From contig JADGDD010000010.1 of NCBI GenBank assembly GCA_016745075.1, forward strand, positions 110,145-174,144: a stretch of DNA of 64,000 bases. Reading direction: 5' to 3'. Source of the DNA: Planctomycetota bacterium (GTDB taxonomy: Bacteria; Planctomycetota; UBA11346). Positions 26,060-35,800 of the stretch are shown here, one piece after another. Numbering within the stretch: position 1 is the stretch's first letter; each line of letters starts with the position of its first letter. The translations under genes and the position numbers were made by a program. Under the pieces are notes generated by a model. That model did no database searches. It was not told the origin of the DNA and saw nothing but the letters and a program-made list of their open reading frames with translations.

Positions 26060-27406
26060 ATGTCATACGATTTAATTGTTATTGGTGCAGGTCCCGGTGG
26101 ATATGTCTCTGCTGAACGCGCTGGCCATATGGGTAAAAAAGTTTTGCTTATAGAAAAGAAATTTCTTGGCGGCGTCTGTTTAAACTGGGGCTGCATTCCA
26201 ACCAAAACATTGCTCGCATCAGCCAAGGCGTATTATAGCGCAACCCATAGCGAAGCATTTGGAGTAACGGTAGACAACGCGATTTTTAATTTAGAACAAG
26301 CACAAAATCGCAAAGGCGGTATCATCGAAGGCATGCGTAAAGGCATTGCTGGTATTATGAAAAAAGCAAAAGTAGATGTTGTTACAGGCGACGCTGTTTT
26401 GTTGCCAAATAAAACAGTTCAAGTGACTACAGAGAGTGGCGTGGAAGAATATAGCGCCAGCAATATTCTTATTGCAACCGGTTCGTCTCCTGCACGTCCA
26501 CCAATTCCTGGTGCCGACCAAGCGCATGTACTCGATAGTACTGGTATTCTTAATATAGATACTTTGCCAAAACAGCTCGCGGTTATCGGTGGTGGTGTTA
26601 TTGGTATTGAGTTCGCTTGTTTCTTCGGCAGTCTTGGCATTCCCGTTACGGTCATAGAAATGTTGCCAGCAATTTGTCCCGGCATAGATGCAGACAATGT
26701 TAAAATATTACAAGCTGAACTAGCGAAGAAAAATGTGACCGTACATGTTAATGCACGGGTTACAGGGATTAGTGAACGCAGCGTTTCGTTTAATAAAAAT
26801 GACGCAGACGAAATGGTCGATGCAGATTGTGTGCTCTTGGCAACAGGTCGTACACCAAATATTGAGTCACTACAAAAAGCTGGTTTGGATATTACTCGCA
26901 GCGGCGTGACTATAGATGAACATTGCCGTACCAATCTTCCAGATGTATATGCCTGTGGTGATGTAACTGGAAAAATAATGCTTGCCCACGTTGCTTCGCG
27001 CCAAGGTGAAGTTGCCGTTAATACTATGTTCGGCAAAGATGATCATATGCGTTATAACGCAATTCCTGGTGTTATTTACACCAGTCCAGAAGTAGCAGGC
27101 ATCGGTGCAACTGAAGAGCAAGCTCAAGAGCAAGGTCTGAATTTTAAGGCAGTTAAATTGCCAATGGGTGTGAGTGGCCGTTACCAAGCAGAAAATGATA
27201 AGGTGCGTGGCCAAGTCAAAGTTATCGTCAATCTAGATAATAATACCATTCTTGGTGTGCATATGGTTGGCAACCTTGCCAGTGAAATTATTCACAGCGC
27301 TGCGTTTATGATTGAAACCGAAATGCGCGTAGACGATATTAAAGAAATGGTTTTTCCTCATCCAACTGTTTGCGAAGTTATCCGCGACGCTCTCTTTTTA
27401 CTATAA
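26060..27406 (+). CDS. lpdA: Dihydrolipoamide dehydrogenase (E3)
   Basis: This FAD enzyme reoxidises dihydrolipoamide and passes electrons to NAD in the 2-oxoacid dehydrogenase complex. The FAD-binding GAGPGGYVSA, the redox-active disulfide C40/C45 in GGVCLNWGCIPTKTL, the NAD-binding GGGVIGIEFACFF, the ATGRTPN segment and the C-terminal catalytic FPHPTVCEV are all present. At 448 residues it is slightly shorter than many E3 proteins (about 470), with an abrupt end in RDALFLL. It sits 20 bases after the E2 stop. Confidence 0.95.
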   Translation: MSYDLIVIGAGPGGYVSAERAGHMGKKVLLIEKKFLGGVCLNWGCIPTKTLLASAKAYYSATHSEAFGVTVDNAIFNLEQAQNRKGGIIEGMRKGIAGIMKKAKVDVVTGDAVLLPNKTVQVTTESGVEEYSASNILIATGSSPARPPIPGADQAHVLDSTGILNIDTLPKQLAVIGGGVIGIEFACFFGSLGIPVTVIEMLPAICPGIDADNVKILQAELAKKNVTVHVNARVTGISERSVSFNKNDADEMVDADCVLLATGRTPNIESLQKAGLDITRSGVTIDEHCRTNLPDVYACGDVTGKIMLAHVASRQGEVAVNTMFGKDDHMRYNAIPGVIYTSPEVAGIGATEEQAQEQGLNFKAVKLPMGVSGRYQAENDKVRGQVKVIVNLDNNTILGVHMVGNLASEIIHSAAFMIETEMRVDDIKEMVFPHPTVCEVIRDALFLL

Positions 27407-27445
27407 AGAAATTTACCGTAATACAATTTTAGAAAGAAGAATATC

Positions 27446-29899
27446 ATGACAAAAAGTTTATATGTTGATCCTAAAACAGTTCGTGCTTCTGGCACTTTAA
27501 CCGCGCCAGACGTACCTGTTTGCCAATATAGCAAAACATTAAAAACTGAACGTAAGAAGTTCTCTGATGATCAGCTGATCAATATTTACGAAGATATGCA
27601 ACTTATCCGTGAATTTGAAACCATGTTAAACGTAGTTAAAACTGAAGGTACGTACCAAGGTGTTGAGTATGACCACAAAGGTCCTGCTCATTTATCACTT
27701 GGTCAAGAAGCTTCAGCTGTTGGTATGGCGTATACCTTAGATGTAAATGACCACATCTTTGGTTCACACCGTTCACATGGCGAAATCCTTGCAAAGGGCC
27801 GCAGTGCTATTCGTTCATTAGATGACGACACGCTGATGGACATCATGAAGAACTTCATGGACGGTGCCATTTTGAAAATGGTGGAGCCAGGCTGTGAAGG
27901 CAACGTGCAAGACCTTGCCACAGATTTTTTACTTTACGGTTCTTTGGCAGAAATTTTTGGCCGTGAAAACGGTTTCCATAAAGGTCTTGGCGGTAGTATG
28001 CACGCCTTCTTTACCCCGTTTGGCATTTATCCAAATAACGCGATTGTTGGCGGTAGTGCTGGCATTGCAGCGGGCGCGGCTTTATTCAAGCGTGTTAATC
28101 AAAAAGACGGTATCGTTGTTGCGAACCTTGGTGATGCATCAATGGGTTGTGGCCCAGTATGGGAAGCCTTTAACTTTGCGGCGATGGATCAATACGATAC
28201 TTTGTGGGACGATGCACATAAAGGTGGCCTGCCAATTATCTTTAACGTTTTTAATAACTTCTACGGCATGGGCGGTCAAACTGCTGGTGAAACCATGGCT
28301 TACGGTCAACCTAGCCGTATCGGTCTTGGGGTAACTGAAAATGGTATGCATGCAGAGCGTGTAGACGGTTATAACCCATTAGCTGTTATTGATGCGATGA
28401 CTCGCAAAAAACAACTCATCGAAGAGCGTAAAGGCCCAGTGCTGTTGGAAACTATTACCTACCGCATTTCTGGTCACTCACCATCGGATGCGTCAAGCTA
28501 CCGTGAAAAAGAAGAAATGGATGCATGGCGTCAAGAAGACTCTATTGCAGCTTATACCGAACAACTACAAAAAGCTGGTGTGAGCACGGAAAAAGATATC
28601 GAAGACGTAAAAGTACGTTTTGGTAAGCTTGTTGGTCGCGCCTATCGTTTAGCTTTAGATATGGAAAAATCTCCACGCATCAAACCACAAGCCATTGAAG
28701 GTTTAATGTTCTCCAATCGTCATGTGAAGAGCTACGACAAGACACGCGAATGCGATGCGCTTATACCAATGGAAGAAAATCCACGTCTTGCTCAACTTGC
28801 ACGTAAGAGCCGTTCTGGCATCAAAGATGGTAAAGTGTTGCCGAAGAATAAAATCTTCCAATTTCGTGATGCGATCTTTGAATCCATGCTCCAAAAATAC
28901 TACACTGACCCAACATTGGTTGCCTATGGTGAAGAAAATCGTGACTGGGGTGGCGCATTTGCCTGTTACCGTGGTCTTACAGAAGCGATGCCATACCACC
29001 GTCTCTTCAACTCACCAATTAGTGAAGCGGCTATCGTTGGCACTGCGGTTGGTTATGCTCTTGAAGGTGGCCGTGTAGTTGCAGAGCTGATGTACTGTGA
29101 CTTCATGGGCCGTGCGGGTGATGAAATTTTCAACCAAATGGCTAAATGGCAAAGTATGTCAGCCGGTGTTCTCGAAATGCCAATGGTCTTACGTGTGAGT
29201 GTTGGTAACAAATATGGTGCCCAGCATAGCCAAGATTGGGTTTCAATGGTCAACCATATTCCAGGCCTGAAGGTCGTTTTCCCAGCGACACCATACGATG
29301 CCAAAGGCTTGCTTAACTCAGCCCTTGCTGGCTCGGACCCCGTTATCTTCTTTGAAAGCCAACGTTTATACGACATTGGTGAACTTTTTGAGAAAGAAGT
29401 GCCAGAAGAGTATTATGAAGTAGAAATCGGGAAACCAGCCAAGCGCAGAGATGGCGCAGACCTCACGATTCTTACAGTAGGTGCAACCCTCTATCGTGCT
29501 ATCGAAGCCGCAGACCTGATGCAAGAGAAGTATGGCATTACCTGTGACATTTTTGATGCTCGCAGCATTAACCCACTAGATTACGATCCAATTGTTGAAT
29601 CTGTGAAGAAAACAGGTCGCATTGTACTTGCTAGTGATGCTTGTGAGCGCGGCAGTGTTATGCAAATGATGGCTACCAACCTGACTCGTTATGCTTTTGA
29701 CTATCTTGATGCCCCACCAGTTGTGGTTGGTGCTCGTAATTGGATCTCTCCATGTGCAGAAATGGAAGATGACTTCTTCCCACAACCAGAATGGATTGTG
29801 GATGCTATTCATGAGAACATTATCCCACTCCCTGGCCATGAAGTATCAACCAATACGACCAACCTAGAAAGCCTGCGCATTAACCGCCTTGGTGTTTAA
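27446..29899 (+). CDS. 2-oxoacid dehydrogenase E1, alpha and beta fused
   Basis: This thiamine diphosphate enzyme decarboxylates the 2-oxoacid and acylates the lipoyl group of E2. The N-terminal half is an E1 alpha: [24 protein letters not shown], and the cofactor motif [17 protein letters not shown] followed by [11 protein letters not shown]. The C-terminal half is an E1 beta: [40 protein letters not shown], a [13 protein letters not shown] segment and a transketolase C-terminal domain. At 817 residues it is longer than the roughly 670-700 I expect for fused forms. The motif has GDA rather than the usual GDG, which I believe is normal in this fused subfamily. It is the last gene of the operon and ends at a strong terminator. 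Confidence 0.9.
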   Translation: MTKSLYVDPKTVRASGTLTAPDVPVCQYSKTLKTERKKFSDDQLINIYEDMQLIREFETMLNVVKTEGTYQGVEYDHKGPAHLSLGQEASAVGMAYTLDVNDHIFGSHRSHGEILAKGRSAIRSLDDDTLMDIMKNFMDGAILKMVEPGCEGNVQDLATDFLLYGSLAEIFGRENGFHKGLGGSMHAFFTPFGIYPNNAIVGGSAGIAAGAALFKRVNQKDGIVVANLGDASMGCGPVWEAFNFAAMDQYDTLWDDAHKGGLPIIFNVFNNFYGMGGQTAGETMAYGQPSRIGLGVTENGMHAERVDGYNPLAVIDAMTRKKQLIEERKGPVLLETITYRISGHSPSDASSYREKEEMDAWRQEDSIAAYTEQLQKAGVSTEKDIEDVKVRFGKLVGRAYRLALDMEKSPRIKPQAIEGLMFSNRHVKSYDKTRECDALIPMEENPRLAQLARKSRSGIKDGKVLPKNKIFQFRDAIFESMLQKYYTDPTLVAYGEENRDWGGAFACYRGLTEAMPYHRLFNSPISEAAIVGTAVGYALEGGRVVAELMYCDFMGRAGDEIFNQMAKWQSMSAGVLEMPMVLRVSVGNKYGAQHSQDWVSMVNHIPGLKVVFPATPYDAKGLLNSALAGSDPVIFFESQRLYDIGELFEKEVPEEYYEVEIGKPAKRRDGADLTILTVGATLYRAIEAADLMQEKYGITCDIFDARSINPLDYDPIVESVKKTGRIVLASDACERGSVMQMMATNLTRYAFDYLDAPPVVVGARNWISPCAEMEDDFFPQPEWIVDAIHENIIPLPGHEVSTNTTNLESLRINRLGV

Positions 29900-29920
29900 G
29901 AACGTTTTATAAAGAGAATC

Positions 29921-29957
29921 AAAAAAGGGCGCTGACATTTGTCAGCGCCCTTTTTTT
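29921..29957 (+). terminator. Intrinsic terminator after the dehydrogenase operon
   Basis: GGGCGCTGAC-ATTT-GTCAGCGCCC is a perfect 10-bp stem followed by seven T residues and preceded by an A-run, 21 bases after the E1 stop. It isolates the dehydrogenase operon from the polysaccharide/phosphonate operon. Confidence 0.96.
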
Positions 29958-30137
29958 GTCGCAAAATCGTTGTGGCACATTAGCAGCATTTTCTTCTTAA
30001 TCTTATATTACCACTTGTTTTACAAGTGTAGAGCGGATAGCTTGCAAGCTGAATAGAGAAATAGGGGCACCTAACTCCCCTAGGTGGCGTGCGCGAAGCG
30101 CGTGATCTTTTATTGAAGGTATGTGGAGACTGTAGTG
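29958..30137 (+). promoter_or_regulatory. Structured leader of the phosphonate/polysaccharide operon
   Basis: Five possible helices sit in 180 bases. CACTTGT-TTT-ACAAGTG is at 30012-30028, and the palindrome AGCTTGCAAGCT at 30039-30050. AGGGG (30063-30067) can pair with CCCCT (30077-30081). This competes with CACCTA (30068-30073) pairing TAGGTG (30081-30086). A GC hairpin spans 30088-30104, followed by ATCTTTTATT. The last looks like a weak intrinsic terminator placed just before the first gene, so attenuation or antitermination is plausible. The promoter itself is not clear. Confidence 0.5.
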
Positions 30138-31439
30138 GTGAAGAAAGTATATGTTAGCTTAATATCTGATTTATTACACGCGGGTCACATAAAGGTACTC
30201 AAGAAGGCTAGTGAATTTGGTGAAGTGACCGTTGGACTTTTAACCTTAGAGGCTTGCGGTGAATTAAATGACATTCCTTATCTAGATTATGAAAAACGAA
30301 AAGAAGTCTTAGAAAACTTGACGTTGGTTCAGCACGTTGTTCCTCAAACTACGGCTAGCTATAAAGAGAATATAGAAACGCTTAAGCCAGATTATGTGGT
30401 GCATGGAGATGAGTGGAAGCACACCCACCAGCGCAAATATAGAAGTGAAGTTATTCAGCTATTAGAGAAGCATGGTGGAGAGCTGGTCGAAATTCCATAT
30501 AGTTCTGATATTAGCGATATGCATATCAAAGAGCAAATAGCGAAACTCGGAATTACAACTGCATCACGTCAGTCTCGCTTGAAAAAACTGATCATAGCGC
30601 GTCCTCTCGTAAAGATATTGGAAGTGCATAATGCCTTAAGTGGACTGATAGCAGAAAATGCTTACGAAGAGTTGGCAGATGGTGAGCGAGTCACCTTTGA
30701 TGGTATGTGGAGTAGTTCATTAACAGATTCAACATCAAAAGGGAAGCCAGATATAGAAGCTGTGGATACCTCTGCTCGTTTAACCACTGTGAATGAAATA
30801 TTTGAAGTAACCACAAAGCCATTGATATATGATGCTGATACTGGTGGCAAGCCAGAGCATTTTGAGTTTACGGTGCGTAGTTTAGAACGTACGGGCGTAA
30901 GTGCTGTGATTATAGAAGATAAGACTGGTCTTAAAAAGAATTCTTTGCTCGGCAATGATGTTGCACAAACACAAGATACCATAGAGAACTTTTGTCATAA
31001 AATAAAATGTGGAAAGGCAGCGCAAATAACGAACGATTTCATGATTATAGCGAGAATTGAAAGTCTGATTCTGGAAGTTGGTATGGAAGACGCGCTTAAA
31101 CGAGCTACAGCCTATGTGGAAGCGGGTGCTGATGGACTGATGATACATTCTCGTCAAAAAGATCCGAAAGAAATTATCGAATTTGTGAAAACTTTTAGGC
31201 AAGGCGATACGGAAACACCTCTGGTTGTGGTACCGACATCATTTAACAGCGTTACCACTGATGAATTTGAAAAAATAGGTGTCAATGTTGTCATCTATGC
31301 CAACCATATGTTGCGTGCAGCATATCCAGGAATGATGAAAGTGGCGCAGTCGATCTTAAAAAATAAAAGAACCTTAGAGGCAGAAGATGATTGTATGAAA
31401 ATTAAAGACATCTTAGAACTTATACCAGGAACAAACTAA
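30138..31439 (+). CDS. aepX: Phosphoenolpyruvate mutase with N-terminal cytidylyltransferase-like domain
   Basis: This enzyme rearranges phosphoenolpyruvate to phosphonopyruvate, forming the C-P bond that begins nearly all phosphonate biosynthesis. Residues 1-135 are a nucleotidyltransferase-like domain with the HxGH signature (DLLHAGHIKVL). Residues from about 150 are the isocitrate-lyase-superfamily mutase, with the mutase signature EDKTGLKKNS at 260-269. This separates it from phosphonopyruvate hydrolases and lyases, as does the decarboxylase beside it. I chose the GTG at 30138 (GGAG nine bases upstream); GTG at 30123 or 30135 is possible. The stop overlaps the next ATG by one base (TAATG). 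Confidence 0.93.
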   Translation: MKKVYVSLISDLLHAGHIKVLKKASEFGEVTVGLLTLEACGELNDIPYLDYEKRKEVLENLTLVQHVVPQTTASYKENIETLKPDYVVHGDEWKHTHQRKYRSEVIQLLEKHGGELVEIPYSSDISDMHIKEQIAKLGITTASRQSRLKKLIIARPLVKILEVHNALSGLIAENAYEELADGERVTFDGMWSSSLTDSTSKGKPDIEAVDTSARLTTVNEIFEVTTKPLIYDADTGGKPEHFEFTVRSLERTGVSAVIIEDKTGLKKNSLLGNDVAQTQDTIENFCHKIKCGKAAQITNDFMIIARIESLILEVGMEDALKRATAYVEAGADGLMIHSRQKDPKEIIEFVKTFRQGDTETPLVVVPTSFNSVTTDEFEKIGVNVVIYANHMLRAAYPGMMKVAQSILKNKRTLEAEDDCMKIKDILELIPGTN

Positions 31440-32572
31440 TGGCATTAGATACAGGTGCTTTTGGTCACATGCTTCAGCAATTTGGTTACCATTTCTACAC
31501 AGGTGTACCGTGTAGTTTTTTAAGCCCACTCATAAATTATGCGATGAACGAATGCCGATTCATCATGAATGTGAACGAAGGTGATGCTGTTGCTATGGCT
31601 TGTGGTGCACAATTGGCAGGGCACAAGTCGGTCGTGCTGATGCAAAATAGTGGATTGGCTAATGCCGTCAGCCCACTCACATCTCTTAATGTTCCATTTC
31701 GGTTGCCCGTACTCGGGTTTGTTAGCCTCAGGGGGGAAGAAGGTCTACAGGATGAGCCGCAGCATGAATTAATGGGGCAGATTACAACAGAGATGCTCGA
31801 TCTTATTCGTGTGCAGTGGGAATACCTTTCATCAGAGAGAGAAGAAGTTCAGGAGCAACTTCAGCGAGCAGATGCTTGTATTGCCAATAACCAAACCTTT
31901 TTCTTTGTTGTACGCAAAGGCGTGTTTGATAAATGCCCGTTACGGAAACAATCTGTACCGAGTGTTTCCAACCAGATTTATGTAGAAAAAGAACGTGATC
32001 CAGAAGAGCCCAAAAGAGCAGAAGTATTACAAACGATTAGTTCCTTAAAAGATAACGATACGATTGTTCTAGCAACAACCGGAAAAAGCGGCAGAGAGCT
32101 CTACGAAATTGATGATGCCGATAATAATTTTTATATGGTCGGGAGCATGGGGTGTATCAGCCCGCTTGGCGTAGGACTTTCGCTCAATTGTAAGAAAAAG
32201 GTTATCGCTATTGATGGTGATGGCGCGTTGTTAATGAGAATGGGTAATATCGCAACGAATGCGACTTATGCCCCTGAAAACTTTTTACATATTCTTATTG
32301 ATAATCATATGCATGATTCTACAGGTGGACAAGCTACTGTGTCTCAGAACATCAACTTTGTTGCCATTGCTGCCAATGCAGGTTATGAACAAAGTGTCTA
32401 CATTCATTCTCTTAAAGAACTAGAAACGTTTATTGCTCGTTGGAAAGAACATCCTCGTCCAAGTTTTGCTGCTATTAAAATTAGCGCAGGAACAAAAGAA
32501 AATCTCGGTAGACCAAGCATTAAACCGCACGAAGTAAAAGAGCGACTCATGCATTTCGTAGAGGAAGCATAG
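31439..32572 (+). CDS. aepY: Phosphonopyruvate decarboxylase
   Basis: A thiamine diphosphate enzyme that decarboxylates phosphonopyruvate to phosphonoacetaldehyde and so pulls the unfavourable mutase step forward. The 377-residue protein has the family's N-terminal pyrimidine-binding part (FYTGVPCSFLSPLINY, MNVNEGDAVAMACGAQLAG). Its C-terminal diphosphate-binding part has SMGCISPLGVGLSL, AIDGDGALLMRMGN and LIDNHMHDSTGGQ. The length matches known phosphonopyruvate decarboxylases. It is translationally coupled to the mutase and one base short of the next gene, which supplies the following two steps. Confidence 0.94.
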   Translation: MALDTGAFGHMLQQFGYHFYTGVPCSFLSPLINYAMNECRFIMNVNEGDAVAMACGAQLAGHKSVVLMQNSGLANAVSPLTSLNVPFRLPVLGFVSLRGEEGLQDEPQHELMGQITTEMLDLIRVQWEYLSSEREEVQEQLQRADACIANNQTFFFVVRKGVFDKCPLRKQSVPSVSNQIYVEKERDPEEPKRAEVLQTISSLKDNDTIVLATTGKSGRELYEIDDADNNFYMVGSMGCISPLGVGLSLNCKKKVIAIDGDGALLMRMGNIATNATYAPENFLHILIDNHMHDSTGGQATVSQNINFVAIAANAGYEQSVYIHSLKELETFIARWKEHPRPSFAAIKISAGTKENLGRPSIKPHEVKERLMHFVEEA

Positions 32573-32573
32573 A

Positions 32574-34382
32574 GTGATAAAAACAGCAGTTATCCTTGCT
32601 GCGGGTTTAGGCAGTCGGCTGAAAGATAAAACAAAAGAAATTCCCAAAGGATTTTTGGAAATAGGAGGCTGCTCGTTAATACAGAGAAGTGTCGAAGCAT
32701 TGCTAGAGGCAGGGATAGAACGTATTGTAATTGGCACGGGTTATCTGAATGAAGTGTATGAATCCTTTGCCGAGCACTATCCACAAATCGTTTGTATAAA
32801 AAGCGATAAATATGCAGTAACCAGTAGCATGTATACCTTGTGGAATATGAAAAGCGTTCTTACTGACGACTTTTTGTTATTAGAGTCAGATTTATTGTAT
32901 GAGAAATTAGCATTACGTTGTTTATTAGAAGATGAATGTCGTGATGTCATTTTATCGAGCGGAACCACTTGGTCGAATGATGAAGTGTATATACAGGCTA
33001 GTACGAATGACATGCTCGAATCTATGTCAAAACAAAAAGACTCTTTAGAATCTATCCATAGTGAATTAGTTGGTATCTCGAAAGTATCCGCGGATCGCTA
33101 TCTAATGATGTGCGAAGCGTTTGAAGCGCTCGGTGATGAACGCATTGATTATGAATACATCATGGTGCAAACAACAAAGCAGAAAGAGTTTTTTGTTAAA
33201 AAGGTAGACGATCTTATCTGGTGTGAAATAGATGATGAAGGCCATTTTGAACGAGCAAAAAAATATATACTCCCAAACATAACATTAAAAGACACCAAAA
33301 GAAACATCTTACTCAATCCAGGACCTGCAACCACAACCCAGAGTGTGAAAATGGCACAGGTTGTTCCAGATATATGTCCAAGAGAAAAAGAATTTGGCGA
33401 TCTGATGGAATCGGTGTCGGCAGACCTCACCGAAATTGTAGCAAATTGTAATGACTATACGACGATCTTGTTTGGTGGTAGCGGCACAGCAGCAGTAGAG
33501 GCAGTACTCAGTTCGGTTGTTCCTCATGAGAAAAAAATTCTTATCGTCAACAATGGTGCATATGGAGAGCGCATCTGTCAGATTGCTGCTGCATATGAGA
33601 TGCCGTTTATAGAATTTAAAAGTTCAGCACTAGAGCCCATTGATCTGGTTGCACTAGAGCACTGTCTACAACAAAGCACGAATATTTCGCATCTTGCGGT
33701 TATTCATAATGAAACAACAACAGGCCTCTTGAATGATTTGACTGAGCTTGGTGTCCTTGCTGACCGGTATGGTATAGAGCTTATTGTGGATGCGATGAGT
33801 TCATATGCTGCGGTGCCAATTGATATGGAACGGCAACATATTACGTATCTTGTTGCCAGCTCGAATAAGAACGTGCAAGGCATGGCAGGAATTGGTTTTG
33901 TTATTGCGAACAAAGCGTGTCTTGAGAAGACACAACAGATACAACCCAGAAATTTTTATCTCAACCTTTATGCGCAATATGATAATTTTAGAAACAGCCA
34001 TCAGATGCGCTTTACCCCACCAGTGCAGACGCTTTATGCGCTCAAACAGGCCATTCTTGAGACCAAGGAAGAAGGGGTTTCAAATCGTTATGCACGATAT
34101 TCACAGTCTTGGCATATCTTGACCAAGGCCCTCAAGAAATTGGGTCTGCCGTACTTGGTTGATGATGCATATCATTCAAAAATAATAACATCCATCAATA
34201 TGCCAGATGGAGTAGATTTTAATGATTTACACGATGCTATGCAGCAGGCTGGCTTTACCATTTATCCGGGTAAAGTTGCCGAATTTAATACTTTCCGAGT
34301 GGCAAATATAGGTGATATAGACCACAAAGATATACAGCGTTTTGTTGAGGTATTGAATGAGTATTTGAGGACCGTAGATTGA
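32574..34382 (+). CDS. pntC: Fused phosphonate cytidylyltransferase / 2-aminoethylphosphonate aminotransferase
   Basis: This is a two-enzyme fusion of 602 residues. The N-terminal part (1-235) is a sugar-nucleotidyltransferase fold with the NTP signature LAAGLGSRLKDKTKEIPKGF; in this context it is a PntC-type 2-aminoethylphosphonate cytidylyltransferase making CMP-aminoethylphosphonate. The C-terminal part (about 245-602) is a fold-type I aminotransferase of the 2-aminoethylphosphonate:pyruvate type (LLNPGPATTTQSVKMA, GGSGTAAVEAVL, VDAMSSYAAVPID). The PLP lysine is K432 in ASSNKNVQGMAG. It should convert phosphonoacetaldehyde to 2-aminoethylphosphonate and then activate it. Similar fusions are known, for example in Treponema denticola. 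The start is GTG at 32574 with AGGAAG upstream. Confidence 0.9.
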   Translation: MIKTAVILAAGLGSRLKDKTKEIPKGFLEIGGCSLIQRSVEALLEAGIERIVIGTGYLNEVYESFAEHYPQIVCIKSDKYAVTSSMYTLWNMKSVLTDDFLLLESDLLYEKLALRCLLEDECRDVILSSGTTWSNDEVYIQASTNDMLESMSKQKDSLESIHSELVGISKVSADRYLMMCEAFEALGDERIDYEYIMVQTTKQKEFFVKKVDDLIWCEIDDEGHFERAKKYILPNITLKDTKRNILLNPGPATTTQSVKMAQVVPDICPREKEFGDLMESVSADLTEIVANCNDYTTILFGGSGTAAVEAVLSSVVPHEKKILIVNNGAYGERICQIAAAYEMPFIEFKSSALEPIDLVALEHCLQQSTNISHLAVIHNETTTGLLNDLTELGVLADRYGIELIVDAMSSYAAVPIDMERQHITYLVASSNKNVQGMAGIGFVIANKACLEKTQQIQPRNFYLNLYAQYDNFRNSHQMRFTPPVQTLYALKQAILETKEEGVSNRYARYSQSWHILTKALKKLGLPYLVDDAYHSKIITSINMPDGVDFNDLHDAMQQAGFTIYPGKVAEFNTFRVANIGDIDHKDIQRFVEVLNEYLRTVD

Positions 34383-35800
34383 ACAAAAATCTAGCAATTA
34401 TCATTTCTGGACGAGTATTGCAGGTGATAATTATGTTGGTTTCAATTCGGGTAATGACCTATCTCTTGTCTCCAACGGAAATGGGTAATTATTACTTGGC
34501 GATAACAATACTTGCCTTCTTGAATTTAGTATTTTTGAACCCGCCAGGAATGTATTTTAGTAGGCATGTTTTACAATGGCAAAGAAGTAAAAACCTGTTC
34601 AATGCCATTACTGTCTTTATGGCATGGATGTGTGTTGTGTCGTTGTTATCTATACCAATTGTGTTTGTGATCTTTGAGATATGCGACTACCATGAAAAAT
34701 ATAATGTTTTTCTTTTTACGTTGTTTACTGTGCTAGCAATGCTGGTCAGTACGACGCATAGAAATACCATGCATGGAACCAATGCTCTTGGGTTTAGAAC
34801 AGAATTTGTTGTATTTTTAATCGGAACCTTGTTACTTGGCCTTACTTTTTCGATTACGAGTGTTCTGTTATATGGTGGAAATCCATTGTGGTGGTTGTTT
34901 GGGGTGATTGCAGCAGAAGCCTTAATGTTAGTCAAAATATTTCGATTCTTCATCCAAAACAACACTTTAGACATAAACAAGATAAGGAGTGCGCTGACAC
35001 AAAAAAGACTAGCAGCTATTATGAGATTTACTCTTCCTATAGGTGTTGCAACGTTCTTGATGTGGGGGCAAAATATGTCCTATCGGTTTATTGTTGATTA
35101 TAAATATACCGCTGATGCGCTCGGGTACATAGCAGTGGGTTTAGGTATCTCTACAGCTGTATTTAATTCATTAGAGTCGATCTTGATGCAGTATTTTAAT
35201 CCTCTCTTTCTAAAGGATATACTTGATGCCTCACAAGAGGAGCGAGCGAAAGCGTGGAATAAAATGGCATCATTCATGGTGCCTATCTATGTCAGTGTTT
35301 TGTTTTTTACGATAGCATTGTCTGAAGTACTGATGAAGATACTGGTAGACAGTCAGTTTCAGCAAGCGTACGTGTATGCTATGATTGGTGCGAGCATGGA
35401 ATTTTTCCGAGTTATGACAAACTTGTTAAATAACGTTGCGCAATCTGAACATAAAACATCTTCTACAATCAAGCCTTATTGCGTTGGATTTATTGTTTCT
35501 GTTACGGCTTTGCTGCTGTTTAATTTTGAAGCACAATTGGCAATGGTGCCAGTCGTGTTGTCTGCTGCCTACGGTCTTGTTTTTGTTTTTATGTATGTAG
35601 AAATGAAAAAAATATTAGCGATAAAAATACAAGTAGACATTGTGCGATCTTTGTTGTGGGCGCTGCCTTTTTTTGCCGTTTATTTATTGCCTCAATTTGA
35701 CGGACTCATCCCAAATATGCTAATAGCAATGGTCTTTGGCGGGTATTTTTTGTTGTCTACATGGCTTCCTGTTAAACATCGTATAGAAAGGAATGGATGA
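34379..35800 (+). CDS. Polysaccharide flippase (Wzx-like, MOP superfamily)
   Basis: A 473-residue integral membrane protein with about 12-14 hydrophobic helices. It has the N-terminal pattern of Wzx/RfbX flippases: IIISGRVLQVIIMLVSIRVM, then LLSPTEMGNYYLA. It should flip undecaprenyl-diphosphate-linked oligosaccharides to the periplasmic face. The start is TTG (34379), overlapping the preceding TGA by three bases, with GAGG upstream, so it is translationally coupled. From here to about 40.4 kb the DNA is visibly more A+T-rich than the flanks, as is common in surface polysaccharide loci exchanged between strains. Confidence 0.88.
   Translation: MNKNLAIIISGRVLQVIIMLVSIRVMTYLLSPTEMGNYYLAITILAFLNLVFLNPPGMYFSRHVLQWQRSKNLFNAITVFMAWMCVVSLLSIPIVFVIFEICDYHEKYNVFLFTLFTVLAMLVSTTHRNTMHGTNALGFRTEFVVFLIGTLLLGLTFSITSVLLYGGNPLWWLFGVIAAEALMLVKIFRFFIQNNTLDINKIRSALTQKRLAAIMRFTLPIGVATFLMWGQNMSYRFIVDYKYTADALGYIAVGLGISTAVFNSLESILMQYFNPLFLKDILDASQEERAKAWNKMASFMVPIYVSVLFFTIALSEVLMKILVDSQFQQAYVYAMIGASMEFFRVMTNLLNNVAQSEHKTSSTIKPYCVGFIVSVTALLLFNFEAQLAMVPVVLSAAYGLVFVFMYVEMKKILAIKIQVDIVRSLLWALPFFAVYLLPQFDGLIPNMLIAMVFGGYFLLSTWLPVKHRIERNG

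Noticed and set aside
30081..30095. RfaH ops element in the operon leader
   Set aside because: GGTGGCGTGC only partly resembles GGCGGTAGCGTGC and lacks the TA step; not strong enough to call.
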